Positions 23,058 to 33,786 of a DNA stretch of 62,711 bases are shown in pieces. The position numbers and the translations under genes were made by a program. This stretch comes from [Haemophilus] felis (lineage in GTDB: Bacteria; Pseudomonadota; Gammaproteobacteria; Enterobacterales; Pasteurellaceae): the NCBI GenBank assembly GCA_002015125.1, contig MUYB01000035.1, forward strand, positions 1 through 62,711, given 5' to 3'. Position 1 is the first letter of the stretch; every line of letters starts with the position of its first letter. Under the pieces are notes generated by a model. It did not search any database. It was not told the DNA's origin and worked only from the letters and a program-made list of their open reading frames with translations.

Positions 23058-24791
23058 CTACTTCCCTTTTGCTTTCTTGGCTTTTGCTTTCTTGGCTTTT
23101 GATTGTTGGGACGCCGTCGCTTTTGCTGTGTTTTCGGTTACAGCATCAGACCTCTCCCCCTCTTTCACCTCGACACTAGCGGTGAGATCGGCGGTATTTT
23201 TTTCACATAAAAAGCCTAAGTAGTGGAAGTTTTTCAGGCAATTGTTGATGTATTCTTCAACACGTTTATCGTCGATAACGTCTCTGCCGATAGGCTGTCC
23301 GTCTTCGTAGAATTGAATTTTTTTGTCTTCAACGGCTTTGTTGATGATTGCCATTAAATCTTGCAGATTGTTGGTGCCGTCGAGGTGTTGGCTGAGGTAA
23401 TACGCAAAGTAATCAAATTCAATAATTCGGGTATAAATATCCGACAGCGAAAGGAGATTTGGATTTTGCTGAATAATCTCGATCAATTTGCGGATCTTCG
23501 TCAACATAAACGGTTTATCCGTTACGGACTGGCTTCTTGAAATTGGGTGCAAGCCGATGTAGGTGGAGGCGTTGTGAATCAGCATAAAGAGCAGGTTGGT
23601 GGCGTCGCCTTCGTCAAAATCAGGGTGATTTTTCAAATCTCTCAACACATCGCCCACATTCACTGTTTGATATTCTCTTTCTTTCAAATAATTGAACAGC
23701 AAGTTGGAATGTTTGTTTGCGGAAATTTGAATTTTGTCGCTTTCCACCGCCCAGTGTGCCATTTCATCGTCCGTGGCTTCCACGTATTCGATTGGGTAAA
23801 CCATAAAATGAATTTCTTCAAAGTTAAAACATTTGTTGTAAACCTCAATGTGGTTGCTGACATTATTTGCCACAAGGTTTTCACGGCGTGTGATGACGCT
23901 GTTACGAAATTCTTTGTTGAGCAGGAAATCCACAAATTGTTCCACAAATTCCACTTTGCCTTCACAACCTTGGCAAAGCTGTTCCCATTCGTCGTTTTTA
24001 AAGTACAAATAATGCGGCACGATAGGGGAGCGAGAGTCGGTTAAATAAGACAAACCAAATTCTTCCACCTTTTCCACAAAATCAAGGAAGTACATCGGTT
24101 TGTTGTAGGTTTCAAAATATTCGTGTGTAATGTAATACGGTGCTTGCTCCATAATGTGATTAAACAAATGAGACAAGGGTTTGGCGAGCTGATGGTGGCG
24201 TCCGTTCAAGTAGTTGTTCACAAATTTCAACATATTGAAACTTTGCGATACACGTTCTGCAGGTGCTGCCGACGCTTTGGAGCCAAAGATCATCAAATCT
24301 TTCGCAATTTCTTTGATTTTCCAACCTGGATAGGTGTTATAACTAATGAAGGCAACACCGTTCGGGGAAAGATATTTGCTGACAGCTTGCAAAATACCCT
24401 CTTGCACGTTTTCAGGCACCCAGCTAAACACGCCGTGGCAAATGATGTAATCAAATTCGGTGTCAAAACTGACTTGGCAAATATCCCCTTGGATAAGCTC
24501 AATATTGTCAATTTCTAATTCCTTTAAAATTTGTTTGCCCACATCAATTTGATGTTCGGATAAATCCACGCCCACGACTTTGGCATTCGGGTAACGCAAG
24601 GCAAAGGGAATGATGTTGCCGCCATAAGAGCAGCCAATTTCCAATACTCTCGCATTCTCCAACGCTGGTGGCGTTAAGCCTTTCATTCTCGCCAAGGCTT
24701 GCAGTCTGCCTGGCTGTGTGTGTGCAAATCCTTGAGATTTATAAGGAAATTCGTTGTATGAATCTTTTAACGGTTGATTTAATGTTTCCAT
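23058..24791 (-). CDS. SAM methyltransferase with regulatory domain and Lys/Ala tail
   Basis: Protein of 577 residues. The N-terminal third is a class I methyltransferase: SAM-binding VLEIGCSYGGNIIPFA, the acidic VVGVDLSEHQI and DYIICHGVFSWV. The middle looks like the 'methyltransferase regulatory' domain seen in similar large proteins. The last ~45 residues are low-complexity and end in a run of KAKKA units, encoded by short 15-base DNA repeats at about 23063-23100. The substrate is unknown. Neighbours are neuA upstream and the Nif3-like gene downstream, all on the same strand. Confidence 0.8.
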   Translation of the reverse strand: METLNQPLKDSYNEFPYKSQGFAHTQPGRLQALARMKGLTPPALENARVLEIGCSYGGNIIPFALRYPNAKVVGVDLSEHQIDVGKQILKELEIDNIELIQGDICQVSFDTEFDYIICHGVFSWVPENVQEGILQAVSKYLSPNGVAFISYNTYPGWKIKEIAKDLMIFGSKASAAPAERVSQSFNMLKFVNNYLNGRHHQLAKPLSHLFNHIMEQAPYYITHEYFETYNKPMYFLDFVEKVEEFGLSYLTDSRSPIVPHYLYFKNDEWEQLCQGCEGKVEFVEQFVDFLLNKEFRNSVITRRENLVANNVSNHIEVYNKCFNFEEIHFMVYPIEYVEATDDEMAHWAVESDKIQISANKHSNLLFNYLKEREYQTVNVGDVLRDLKNHPDFDEGDATNLLFMLIHNASTYIGLHPISRSQSVTDKPFMLTKIRKLIEIIQQNPNLLSLSDIYTRIIEFDYFAYYLSQHLDGTNNLQDLMAIINKAVEDKKIQFYEDGQPIGRDVIDDKRVEEYINNCLKNFHYLGFLCEKNTADLTASVEVKEGERSDAVTENTAKATASQQSKAKKAKAKKAKGK

Positions 24792-24803
24792 AAATTTTCC
24801 TCA

Positions 24804-25475
24804 TTATCGATTAATTAATAACTCCGCCAGCTCCAAATCTTGCTTCACGTCGATGTCCACGGAGCGATAGGTTGGCATTAGATAGAATTTTAGTGGTGGG
24901 ATAAAGAAATATTTTTCACGCAATAAGCTTTCTATGTCATTGATATAAATAGCGCCATTGGCTCGATACATTTTCGGTAAGGTTTGACGCGCAGCTTCAA
25001 AATCGCAGATTTCTCGTACAGGCAAGACATTGCCATTTTCATCCAAACCAAAGGATTTATAAGGATGATGATCACATTCGCAAGCGGAAACCACTGAGGT
25101 GGCGCCACCGTTCTTAAACATATCCATCGCATTTTTAATATCTAAATGATCGCGCAATGGACTCGTAGCCTGTAATAATGTGCAACTGCCTGAGCGAATA
25201 TTTAAGGTTTCTAACACGTGTAAAATTGCATCGATGGTTCTAGAATTATCTTGAGCTAACTCTGCAGGTCTTTTAACGGCGATAGCACCGTATTTTTTCG
25301 CTTCCGCCAAAATATTATCACCGTCAGACGTTACCACAATTTGATCGAACACTACTGCATTTTGTGCTGCTAAAATGGCACGCCCAATTAAAGAATGTCC
25401 GCCTACTTTGCGTAAATTTTTATCAGGAATGCCTTTTGAACCAGCACGTGCTGGAATGATTGCGATGCTTGTCAT
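24804..25475 (-). CDS. neuA: CMP-sialic acid synthetase
   Basis: N-acylneuraminate cytidylyltransferase activating sialic acid with CTP, needed for sialylation of lipooligosaccharide. The 223-residue protein has the nucleotide-binding [35 protein letters not shown] and the metal-binding [13 protein letters not shown] at the C-terminus. No sialyltransferase or sialate uptake gene is nearby. Its ATG overlaps the stop of a 31-codon frame upstream (ATGA). Confidence 0.93.
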   Translation of the reverse strand: MTSIAIIPARAGSKGIPDKNLRKVGGHSLIGRAILAAQNAVVFDQIVVTSDGDNILAEAKKYGAIAVKRPAELAQDNSRTIDAILHVLETLNIRSGSCTLLQATSPLRDHLDIKNAMDMFKNGGATSVVSACECDHHPYKSFGLDENGNVLPVREICDFEAARQTLPKMYRANGAIYINDIESLLREKYFFIPPLKFYLMPTYRSVDIDVKQDLELAELLINR

Positions 25476-25567
25476 TTTTTATATTGCCTATGTTTAAAAA
25501 TAAACCCGACAAAAACAGCGACGCCATAACGACGACGATTTGCTGGTGTTTGTTGAAAAATGGACAT
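25472..25567 (-). CDS. small ORF coupled to neuA
   Basis: A 31-codon frame begins ATG at 25567 ([15 protein letters not shown]...) with AGGA ten bases upstream, and ends in TGA overlapping the neuA ATG. The product is basic with a short hydrophobic centre. It could be a leader peptide for translational coupling or a remnant of a larger protein. I do not recognise it. Confidence 0.35.
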   Translation of the reverse strand: MSIFQQTPANRRRYGVAVFVGFIFKHRQYKK

Positions 25568-25613
25568 AGTTTTTTTTCCTAATAGTTGTTGTTAAATTGA
25601 TTAAAATCTGTAC

Positions 25614-27119
25614 TTATTTCTGTTTCATCGCTGGGAACAGAATGACATCGCGGATTGAAGCGGCGTTCGCAAATAACATCGCCAAGCGGTCAATGCCTAA
25701 GCCCTCCCCTGCTGTCGGCGGTAAACCGTGTTCAAGTGCGGTGACAAAGTCTTCATCTTTGAACATAGCTTCATCATCTCCTGCTTCTTTGGCGGCGACT
25801 TGCGCATCAAAGCGTTCGTTTTGGTCTTCCGCATCGTTTAATTCAGAGAAACCGTTACCAATTTCACGTCCACCAATAAATAATTCAAAACGATCGGTCA
25901 CTTCTGGATTTTCATCATTACGACGAGCCAATGGTGAAATTTCCGCTGGATGTGCCATTAAAAAGGTTGGTTGAATTAAATGATGTTCCGCCACTTCTTC
26001 AAAAATCACGTTAACAAGGCTACCTAAGCCCCAAGATTTTTGAACTTCAATGCCTAATTTTTTTGCCACGGCGACGGCACGATCAAAATCATATAAATCC
26101 GCTTTCACAATGCCTTTGTCAGCACCGTATTTTAGCACGGCATCGTGCATAGTGATGCGTTCAAATGGTTTGCCGAAATCAAATTCATATTCACCGTAAG
26201 GCACGATGGTTGTGCCTAAAATATCCAAGGCTAATTTACGTAATAATTCTTCGGTGTTGTCCATTAAATCGTGATAATCCGCATAGGCTTGGTAGTACTC
26301 AAGCATGGTAAATTCAGGATTATGACGCACAGACACACCCTCGTTACGGAAGTTACGGTTTAATTCAAACACACGCTCAAAACCGCCCACCACTAAACGT
26401 TTCAAGTAAAGTTCAGGGGCGATACGCAAATACATATCCACATCTAAAGCGTTGTGGTGGGTAACAAAAGGACGTGCCGCCGCACCGCCTGGAATGATTT
26501 GCAACATTGGAGTTTCTACTTCCATAAATCCTTTGGAAATGAAATAGTCGCGAATACCTGCAATCACTTTTGAACGAATCACAAAGGTACGACGTGATTG
26601 TTCATTAGAAATTAAATCGAGATAGCGTTGACGATAGCGAGTTTCTTGATCACTTAAACCGTGGAATTTATCAGGCAGTGGACGTAGCGCTTTGGTTAAT
26701 AATTCAACGCTATGTACTTTAACTGTTAATTCATTGGTTTTGGTTTTAAACAAGCTACCTTGCACGCCCACAATATCGCCTAAATCCCAGTTGCCTACAT
26801 CATCGGCATAAACACCTTCTGGTAAATTATCGCGCGCTACATAAAGCTGAATTCGACCAGACATATCTTGCAAAGTGATAAAAGTGGCTTTCCCCATTAC
26901 ACGACGAGTCATAATACGTCCAGCCACTTTAACTTCAATATGTTGTTCTTTTAATGCTTCGCCCTCTACTTCATCGTATTGAGTATGCAAATCTTGCGCT
27001 AACGCATCACGACGAAAAGTGTTAGGGAACGGATTACCTTTTGCGCGTAATGCTGCTAATTTTTCGCGACGCACTAACATTTCACCGTTAAGATCTAATT
27101 CTTGAATTTGTTCTGACAT
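25614..27119 (-). CDS. lysS: Lysyl-tRNA synthetase
   Basis: Class II synthetase charging tRNA-Lys. The 501-residue protein has an N-terminal OB-fold anticodon-binding domain ([17 protein letters not shown]), motif 2 [20 protein letters not shown] and motif 3 [13 protein letters not shown]. It follows prfB on the same strand, the common prfB-lysS arrangement. Confidence 0.97.
   Translation of the reverse strand: MSEQIQELDLNGEMLVRREKLAALRAKGNPFPNTFRRDALAQDLHTQYDEVEGEALKEQHIEVKVAGRIMTRRVMGKATFITLQDMSGRIQLYVARDNLPEGVYADDVGNWDLGDIVGVQGSLFKTKTNELTVKVHSVELLTKALRPLPDKFHGLSDQETRYRQRYLDLISNEQSRRTFVIRSKVIAGIRDYFISKGFMEVETPMLQIIPGGAAARPFVTHHNALDVDMYLRIAPELYLKRLVVGGFERVFELNRNFRNEGVSVRHNPEFTMLEYYQAYADYHDLMDNTEELLRKLALDILGTTIVPYGEYEFDFGKPFERITMHDAVLKYGADKGIVKADLYDFDRAVAVAKKLGIEVQKSWGLGSLVNVIFEEVAEHHLIQPTFLMAHPAEISPLARRNDENPEVTDRFELFIGGREIGNGFSELNDAEDQNERFDAQVAAKEAGDDEAMFKDEDFVTALEHGLPPTAGEGLGIDRLAMLFANAASIRDVILFPAMKQK
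25734..25742 (+). repeat. Hin-type uptake signal sequence
   Basis: Perfect AAGTGCGGT core inside lysS. Confidence 0.7.
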
Positions 27120-27182
27120 TTTTATTTCCTTTAATTTAAATAAATTCTACTAGGCACTGAGCCATAAAACTTTCTCAATTTA

Positions 27183-28281
27183 TTACAAACCAGCCTTTAA
27201 GCTTGCTTCAATAAAACGATCTAAATCACCGTCTAAAACCGCTTGAGTGTTGCGATTTTCCACACCTGTTCGCAAGTCTTTGATGCGAGAATCGTCCAAC
27301 ACATAAGAGCGAATTTGACTGCCCCAGCCAATATCAGACTTGGTATCTTCTAAAGCTTGCTTATCCGCATTTTTCTTTTGCAATTCCATTTCATACAACT
27401 TCGCTTTCAACTGTTTCATACATTGATCTTTGTTTTTATGTTGAGAACGGTCGTTTTGGCATTGCACCACGATTCCGCTAGGTATGTGCGTAATTCGCAC
27501 CGCACTTTCTGTCTTATTCACATGCTGACCGCCAGCGCCAGAAGCACGATACACATCAATGCGCAAATCCGCTGGATTGATTTCAATATCAATATCATCA
27601 TCAATTTCGGGATACACAAAGGCGGCGCTAAAAGAAGTGTGACGACGATTATTAGAATCAAAAGGACTTTTACGCACTAAACGATGAATGCCTGTTTCTG
27701 TACGCAACCAACCAAAGGCATATTCACCTGAGACTTTAATCGTCGCCGATTTAATGCCCGCCACATCACCGTCGGATACTTCCATTAATTCCGTTTTAAA
27801 GCCTTTGCTTTCAGCCCAACGTAAATACATCCGCAACAGCATTTCTGTCCAATCTTGTGCTTCCGTACCGCCCGATCCTGCCTGCAAATCTACATAGCAA
27901 TCGGCGACGTCGTGCGGTCCGCTAAACATTCGACGGAATTCTAATGTTGCGAGTTGTTGCTCTAAATCATCAAGTTCCGCAACGGCTTCGTTAAAGGTCG
28001 CTTCATCTTCTGCCTCAAGAGCAAGTTCAAGTAATCCTTCAACGTCGTCCAATCCTTGCGTCAAAGACTGAATAGTGTTCACCACCGCTTCCAATGCCAC
28101 GCGCTCTTTGCCTAAGGCTTGCGCTTTTTCTGGCTCATTCCACACATCAGGTTGCTCTAATTCCGCATTCACTTCTTCCAAACGTTCTACTTTGGTATCG
28201 AAGTCAAAGATACCCCCGAAGCACCTGAGTGCGTTCCGTTAAATCGGTGATTTTGTTTTTTACTGGATTAATTTCAAACAT
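27183..28281 (-). CDS. prfB: Peptide chain release factor 2 (programmed +1 frameshift)
   Basis: Release factor reading UGA and UAA. The first 25 codons run from ATG 28281 to an in-frame TGA at 28206-28204, directly after CTT. A GGGGG Shine-Dalgarno-like stretch stands just before TAT CTT TGA C, the classical autoregulatory +1 shift site. Reading resumes at GAC (28205) into the long frame. Downstream are the tripeptide anticodon region and the peptidyl-release GGQ motif ([11 protein letters not shown]). The shifted product is about 365 residues, the normal length. Confidence 0.95.
27499..27507 (-). repeat. Hin-type uptake signal sequence
   Basis: Perfect AAGTGCGGT core read on the minus strand, inside prfB. 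Confidence 0.7.
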
Positions 28282-28444
28282 AGATAAAAATAAAAAAGAC
28301 ATTTTGCCGACAAAAATAGGGGCAAGATTATACGCTATTTTATGTGCCGTTGGTAGAACTTATGCGTATCCTCACTTGCACAAACGAAGAATGCCTTTAT
28401 AATTGCCGCCATTCAATTTTTCACCCCAAAATAAGAGATTAAAA

Positions 28445-29131
28445 ATGAAAAAATCAATTTTAGGCAGCCTATTTTTAGCAAGCACCTCATTCGCATTCGC
28501 CAACACAACCTTACTCACAGACAATTTAAGCAAATTAGGTTTATCCGACATTAACATTAGCCCATCCCCTTTAGCTGGACTCAAAATGGCAACCACCAAT
28601 CAAGGTATATTTTACATTTCAGAAGATGGAAAATATTTACTAGAAGGGAAATTGTACGAAATTACAAATAAAGGCGTGCGTGATTTATCCAGTGCGGTTT
28701 TATTAGAAAAATTAAACAGTTACCAAAATGAAATGATCATTTACCCTGCCAAAAATGAAAAACACGTGGTTACCGTCTTTTTTGATATTACCTGCCACTA
28801 TTGCCATAAATTGCACGAGCAAATTCAAGCCTATAACGACTTAGGCATCACCGTTCGCTATTTAGCTTTCCCACGTGGCGGCATGAATAAAACAGCGCAA
28901 CAAATGGAAGCCATTTTCACCGCACCAGATAAAGTTTATGCCTTAAATGAAGCGGAAAAAGGACGCTTGCCAAAACAATTGAAACAACCTGATATCGTGA
29001 AAAAACATTATCAATTAGGGCTGCAATTTGGGGTACAAGGTACGCCAACGATTATCACAGATAAAGGCGAGGTTATTGGTGGCTATCTACCACCAGCGGC
29101 ATTGCTCAACGCCCTTGAAAAAAACAACTAA
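28445..29131 (+). CDS. dsbC: Thiol:disulfide interchange protein DsbC
   Basis: Periplasmic disulfide isomerase. ATG 28445 gives 228 residues with a clear signal peptide (MKKSILGSLFLASTSFAFA), an N-terminal dimerisation domain, and a thioredoxin fold with active site CHYC in FFDITCHYCHKLHEQ. The cis-proline loop is GVQGTPTII. The inter-cysteine pair HY differs from the GY of E. coli DsbC, which may shift redox potential. It is followed by recJ in the same direction. Confidence 0.94.
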   Translation: MKKSILGSLFLASTSFAFANTTLLTDNLSKLGLSDINISPSPLAGLKMATTNQGIFYISEDGKYLLEGKLYEITNKGVRDLSSAVLLEKLNSYQNEMIIYPAKNEKHVVTVFFDITCHYCHKLHEQIQAYNDLGITVRYLAFPRGGMNKTAQQMEAIFTAPDKVYALNEAEKGRLPKQLKQPDIVKKHYQLGLQFGVQGTPTIITDKGEVIGGYLPPAALLNALEKNN

Positions 29132-29189
29132 TTTCGCCTCATAGCCAACGGCGCCCTATGGGTGGCGCCATTTACTTGTTATCTACACA

Positions 29190-30908
29190 ATGAACAAATT
29201 AATCCAACGCCGCGCCGTGCCAACGGGGAATACGGTATGTGATGATCTCTTGCTAGATCGCCTATATCGCAGCCGTCATATTCAGCATCCTGAACAACTG
29301 GATCGCAGCTTAAAAGCCTTGCTGAACCCTGCCCAATTAGCAGGCATTGACCGCGCGGTTGAACTGCTATTTACGGCATATTTACAGCAACAACAGATTG
29401 TCATCGTGGGTGATTTTGACGCCGACGGTGCAACCAGCACCGCCCTTTGCGTTTGTGCGTTGCGACAACTGGGTTTTCATCAGGTAGAATTTTTAATTCC
29501 CAATCGCTTTGAGCAAGGCTACGGGCTGAGTGTAGAAGTGGCAAAATTAGCACTGAAAAAAAATGTGCAGCTGCTAATGACCGTGGATAACGGCGTTTCT
29601 TCTTTTGACGGCGTCGCTTTTTTGAAATCACAGGGCGTGAAAGTGTTGATCACCGATCACCATCTGCCTGCGGAAACACTGCCTAACGCCGACGCCATTG
29701 TGAACCCAAATTTATCGCAATGCGCTTTTCCATCAAAATCCTTGGCAGGTGTGGGCGTCGCTTTTTATGTGATGTTGGCGTTGCGAGCCAAATTTCGTGA
29801 ACAAGGCATTTTCAACGCCGAAACACAACCGAATTTCACAGAGTTGCTAGACTTGGTGGCACTCGGCACTATCGCCGATGTGGTGCCTTTAGATCAAAAC
29901 AACCGCATTTTGGCTTATCAAGGTTTACAACGCATTCGTGCGCAACGTTGTCGCGCAGGCATTCGCGCTTTAGTTGAAGTAGCCAATCGCGATATTCAGC
30001 AGCTTTCTGCTTCTGATTTAGGTTTTGCTATCGCCCCTCGCCTCAATGCGGCAGGGCGTTTAGATAATATGTCTATTGGCGTGGAATTATTGCTGGCAGA
30101 AGATATGCAACAAGCACGAACACTGGCGTTAGAACTGGATGAATTGAACGAATCTCGCAAAGAAATTGAACAAGGGATGAAATTAGAAGCGCTACAAATT
30201 TGTCGCAACCTCAGCGCGCTAAAACAGCAAGTCCCCATGGGCATTGTGTTATACCAAGCGGATTGGCATCAAGGTGTGCTGGGCATTTTAGCCGCTCGCA
30301 TTAAGGATCAATTTCATCGCCCGACTATCGCTTTCGCACAGGATCAGGTAGGCATTTTAAAAGGATCTGCCCGTTCCATTGAGGGCTTACATTTACGCGA
30401 TGCTTTAGAACGCCTTCACACCTTGTATCCTAACTTAATCCTCAAATTTGGTGGACATGCTATGGCGGCAGGATTAAGTATTTACGAAGCAAAATTACCG
30501 GAGTTTCAACAAGCCTTTAATCAAATTGTGAGCGAATTTTTGGATCAAGATCGATTGCAAGGCATTGTGTGGACCGACGGCGAGCTCGACGCTGCCCAAC
30601 TCAACCTAGACACCGCAGAGCGATTAAAGCAAGCTGGTCCTTGGGGACAGGCTTTTCCTGAACCAAGTTTTGACGGTGAATTTAAGTTGCTACAACAGCG
30701 CTTGGTGGGCGAACGCCATTTAAAAATGTTGCTCGAACCAACCAACGGCGGACCACTGTTAGATGCTATCGCTTTTAATATCGACACTGCGCTATATCCA
30801 GATTTGTCGATTAAAACCGCCAAATTAGCCTATAAATTAGACATCAACGAATTTCGTGGCAATCGTTCCGTTCAGCTCTTAGTTGAACATATTGAACCAC
30901 TCAATTAA
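29190..30908 (+). CDS. recJ: Single-strand DNA exonuclease RecJ
   Basis: 5'-3' single-strand exonuclease of the DHH phosphoesterase family used in recombination and mismatch repair. The 572-residue protein has IVGDFDADGATSTAL (metal ligands), MTVDNGVSS, LITDHHLPAE (the DHH motif), and the DHHA1 GGHAMAAG near residues 415-422. It lies between dsbC and mtnN as in H. influenzae. Confidence 0.96.
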   Translation: MNKLIQRRAVPTGNTVCDDLLLDRLYRSRHIQHPEQLDRSLKALLNPAQLAGIDRAVELLFTAYLQQQQIVIVGDFDADGATSTALCVCALRQLGFHQVEFLIPNRFEQGYGLSVEVAKLALKKNVQLLMTVDNGVSSFDGVAFLKSQGVKVLITDHHLPAETLPNADAIVNPNLSQCAFPSKSLAGVGVAFYVMLALRAKFREQGIFNAETQPNFTELLDLVALGTIADVVPLDQNNRILAYQGLQRIRAQRCRAGIRALVEVANRDIQQLSASDLGFAIAPRLNAAGRLDNMSIGVELLLAEDMQQARTLALELDELNESRKEIEQGMKLEALQICRNLSALKQQVPMGIVLYQADWHQGVLGILAARIKDQFHRPTIAFAQDQVGILKGSARSIEGLHLRDALERLHTLYPNLILKFGGHAMAAGLSIYEAKLPEFQQAFNQIVSEFLDQDRLQGIVWTDGELDAAQLNLDTAERLKQAGPWGQAFPEPSFDGEFKLLQQRLVGERHLKMLLEPTNGGPLLDAIAFNIDTALYPDLSIKTAKLAYKLDINEFRGNRSVQLLVEHIEPLN

Positions 30909-30926
30909 CCCGAAAAGGAAAACAAC

Positions 30927-31616
30927 ATGAAAATTGGTATTGTGGGCGCTATGGCGCAAGAAATGGAAATTTTAGTGGAATTAATGCAACAAAAATCCAT
31001 CACTCATATTGCAAATTGCATCATTTATGAAGGCGTCATCGCCGGCAAATCGGTAGCGCTATTGCAATCAGGCATTGGTAAAGTAGCTGCAGCAATGGGC
31101 ACCACCGCCTTGTTGCAACATTGCCGACCTGACTTGGTGATCAACACAGGATCCGCAGGTGGCGTCAGCGAGGATTTAAAAATGGGCGATATTGTAATTT
31201 CCACCGAAACCCGTTATCACGATGCCGATGTTACCGCTTTTGGCTACGCCAAAGGTCAACTGCCTGCCTGCCCACCCGCTTTTATATCTGATGATAAATT
31301 AGTTAAGCTTGCAGAAAAAATAGCGATTGAGCAAAAACACAATGTAAGAAAAGGACTTATTTGTTCAGGAGATAGTTTTGTGCACGGCGGTACAACCTTA
31401 GAACAAATCAAAAAAGATTTCCCAAATGTGATCGCTGTAGAAATGGAAGCTACCGCAATTGCGCAAGTTTGTCATATGTTTAATGTGCCATTTGTGGTAG
31501 TTCGCGCAATATCCGATGCTGGAGATGGCGAAGCGAGTATGTCTTTTGAAGAATTTTTACCACTCGCCGCCAAACAGTCCTCTGAGTTAGTTGTTGGAAT
31601 GTTGGAGCAATTGTAA
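30927..31616 (+). CDS. mtnN: MTA/SAH nucleosidase
   Basis: Hydrolyses 5'-methylthioadenosine and S-adenosylhomocysteine, recycling SAM by-products and supplying the AI-2 pathway. The 229-residue product opens [16 protein letters not shown] (catalytic Glu12), has [13 protein letters not shown], and ends with [11 protein letters not shown] and the catalytic aspartate in [17 protein letters not shown] precedes the ATG. Confidence 0.97.
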   Translation: MKIGIVGAMAQEMEILVELMQQKSITHIANCIIYEGVIAGKSVALLQSGIGKVAAAMGTTALLQHCRPDLVINTGSAGGVSEDLKMGDIVISTETRYHDADVTAFGYAKGQLPACPPAFISDDKLVKLAEKIAIEQKHNVRKGLICSGDSFVHGGTTLEQIKKDFPNVIAVEMEATAIAQVCHMFNVPFVVVRAISDAGDGEASMSFEEFLPLAAKQSSELVVGMLEQL

Positions 31617-31632
31617 CCTTACTTTACGCCTG

Positions 31633-33642
31633 TTATTCCACAGGCGTTCCCTTCAATAATTTACGCAACCAACTACGATTTGGATTGAGGGCTTGCATAA
31701 TATCCTCACTCATAGGAAGTGGTTGGTTGTAAATCAAAGATGCCAAGATTTCACCTAACAAGGGAGCAGAGGTTAATCCTCTCGAACCAAGGGCAGCAAT
31801 TAAAAATAAATTATCAAAGACCGCCGCAGGCGCTATCGCCTGTTTACGACGACATAAATTATAAAGATTTTTATAATCAATACTTTGTTGGCTAAAGTTT
31901 GGTATGTTCCCCAAAATAGGAATACGGTCTCGCACCGAACAACGCACGCCGACTCTGGCGCGATTTCCTGAAGTATCCACTTGTTGTGTCCAATCCATGG
32001 CAAGATTTTGTTGGATTTTTTGTTGATTTTCTAACTGCTCTTGCAGGCTAAAAGCACGCCCCTGATTATCTCGAATATGGCTAGCGCCGATGCAATGAGT
32101 TTGGCTCGCTGCCACAGGCGTTAAATAACCATCATAACAAAGCACAGCTTTAAGTTGTTGTAGTTGTTCTGAGGTGGGAATTTCGCTCACTTGTCCACGA
32201 ACTGCATATAAAGGTAACTTTTCTGTTTGTGGAAATTCTTTGAGTTTATGTCCATTAGCAAGCACTACGATGTGATGAATAAATTCCTCACCTTGCTTAT
32301 TACAAAGCTGCCAAACTTGTTCTTGCTGTGTTAATGCCACAATTTGCTGATTTGTTTTAATGATCAGCCCTTTTTTCTGTAAATAAGCAAAGGTATTTTG
32401 CACAAATTGCTGCGGCGCTAACCAGCCACCATAAGGAATAAATCCCCCATCGCAGTCTAAGGGCAGCCCCACTTTTTGACTTAGCGCCTGAGCGGATAAA
32501 GGTTGGTAAACACTTTCTGGCAATTGAAGACTTTCAATTTTAGCTAATTTTTTGGCCACCTTTTCATTGTAAGCACAAAGCGCGACACCACAAACATTAT
32601 GCTCAAACTCAATTTTTTCTTGAATACATTGCGTAAGGCGCTGTTGTCCATAGGCAAAGGCGTGAATGTAAAAACGAATATGGCGTAAATCATCATCGCT
32701 TAATTGGGGATAAAAGGCGCCTTGTTTGTTGCCTGAGGCGTTTTGTGCTAGCGCCTCGTCTTCACAATATAAAGTTACTTTCGCTCCCCGTTCCAATAAA
32801 GAAAAGGCGGTAAATAACGAAGCAATGCCACCACCGACGATAGCCACATCTGCGCTATTTTCAAATTGTGCAGCTTGTGGCAAATAATAAGGCTGATGTA
32901 ATTGGGACGGCATAGAATGTAATTTTACGCCATGCAAACATTCGCGTTTTTTGCCGTAGCCTTTACGTTTTGACACTTGAAATCCCGCTTCACTTAAGCC
33001 ATTTCGCACTGCACTGGCCGCGGTAAAAGTAGCAAAAGTTCCCTCAGTTTTTGTGTAACGATACATTTGCTGATACAAAAACGCTGTCCACATTTGTGGA
33101 TTTTTACTTGGCGAAAAACCGTCTAAAAACCAAGCATCAATTTTGTCACAGTAATAATCGCCTAACTGTGGCAAGTTCTCCGCCAAATCGCCAAACCAAA
33201 GATCTAAATAGGTTTCCCCAAAATGAAAACGATAGCAGCCTTTAATCGGCTCTAACCATTGTGCTTGCAGTTGTTGAGCTAAAGAAGCAAATTCGGGATA
33301 CGCCTGATGTGCTTGCATTAAGGCATTTTTGCTTAAAGGATATTTTTCAAAAGAGATAAAAAACAGCTGTTTTAAGGGCGAATGCGGATTTTGTTGGCGA
33401 AATTGGCGAAATAAATGGGTTACGGCGAAAAAATTGAGCCCTGTGCCAAAACCTGTTTCCGCAATCACAAAATGTTGTTCTTGGAAAGTTTGCCAACGCT
33501 CCCACAATTGATTTCCTTGTTGAAAGACATAACGGCTTTCATTCAGACCGTCTTGATTGGAAAAATAAACATCATCAAATTGTGCGGAAACTGGCGTATT
33601 TTCTTGGTTAAAATAAATTTCCCCTTGTTCAACCTTCAACAT
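31633..33642 (-). CDS. mnmC: Bifunctional tRNA-modifying MnmC
   Basis: Completes mnm5s2U at the tRNA wobble position. The N-terminal methyltransferase (about 1-245) has the SAM loop [11 protein letters not shown] and [14 protein letters not shown]. The C-terminal FAD-dependent oxidase starts at about residue 262 with [15 protein letters not shown] and ends with [12 protein letters not shown]. The total of 669 residues is full length. It is convergent with mtnN, only 16 bases away. Confidence 0.96.
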   Translation of the reverse strand: MLKVEQGEIYFNQENTPVSAQFDDVYFSNQDGLNESRYVFQQGNQLWERWQTFQEQHFVIAETGFGTGLNFFAVTHLFRQFRQQNPHSPLKQLFFISFEKYPLSKNALMQAHQAYPEFASLAQQLQAQWLEPIKGCYRFHFGETYLDLWFGDLAENLPQLGDYYCDKIDAWFLDGFSPSKNPQMWTAFLYQQMYRYTKTEGTFATFTAASAVRNGLSEAGFQVSKRKGYGKKRECLHGVKLHSMPSQLHQPYYLPQAAQFENSADVAIVGGGIASLFTAFSLLERGAKVTLYCEDEALAQNASGNKQGAFYPQLSDDDLRHIRFYIHAFAYGQQRLTQCIQEKIEFEHNVCGVALCAYNEKVAKKLAKIESLQLPESVYQPLSAQALSQKVGLPLDCDGGFIPYGGWLAPQQFVQNTFAYLQKKGLIIKTNQQIVALTQQEQVWQLCNKQGEEFIHHIVVLANGHKLKEFPQTEKLPLYAVRGQVSEIPTSEQLQQLKAVLCYDGYLTPVAASQTHCIGASHIRDNQGRAFSLQEQLENQQKIQQNLAMDWTQQVDTSGNRARVGVRCSVRDRIPILGNIPNFSQQSIDYKNLYNLCRRKQAIAPAAVFDNLFLIAALGSRGLTSAPLLGEILASLIYNQPLPMSEDIMQALNPNRSWLRKLLKGTPVE

Positions 33643-33786
33643 GGCTTTGCATTCCTTTAATTATCAAATCGTAATATAATAACGAAATTCATTTTACTGG
33701 TCGAATGATCAAATTTTAGCTTGAATAATAGCGAGTTGAACGCTATTTTAGCGCACAAATTTTTCACACTAAAAAGGACACTCATA

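Noticed and set aside
23547..24518. Forward ORFs antisense to the methyltransferase gene
   Set aside because: Codon pattern and motifs support the minus-strand gene; the forward frames resemble no protein.
28204..28206. Nonsense/frameshift mutation in prfB
   Set aside because: It is the conserved autoregulatory +1 frameshift site of RF2, with the GGGGG element and CTT-TGA-C context.
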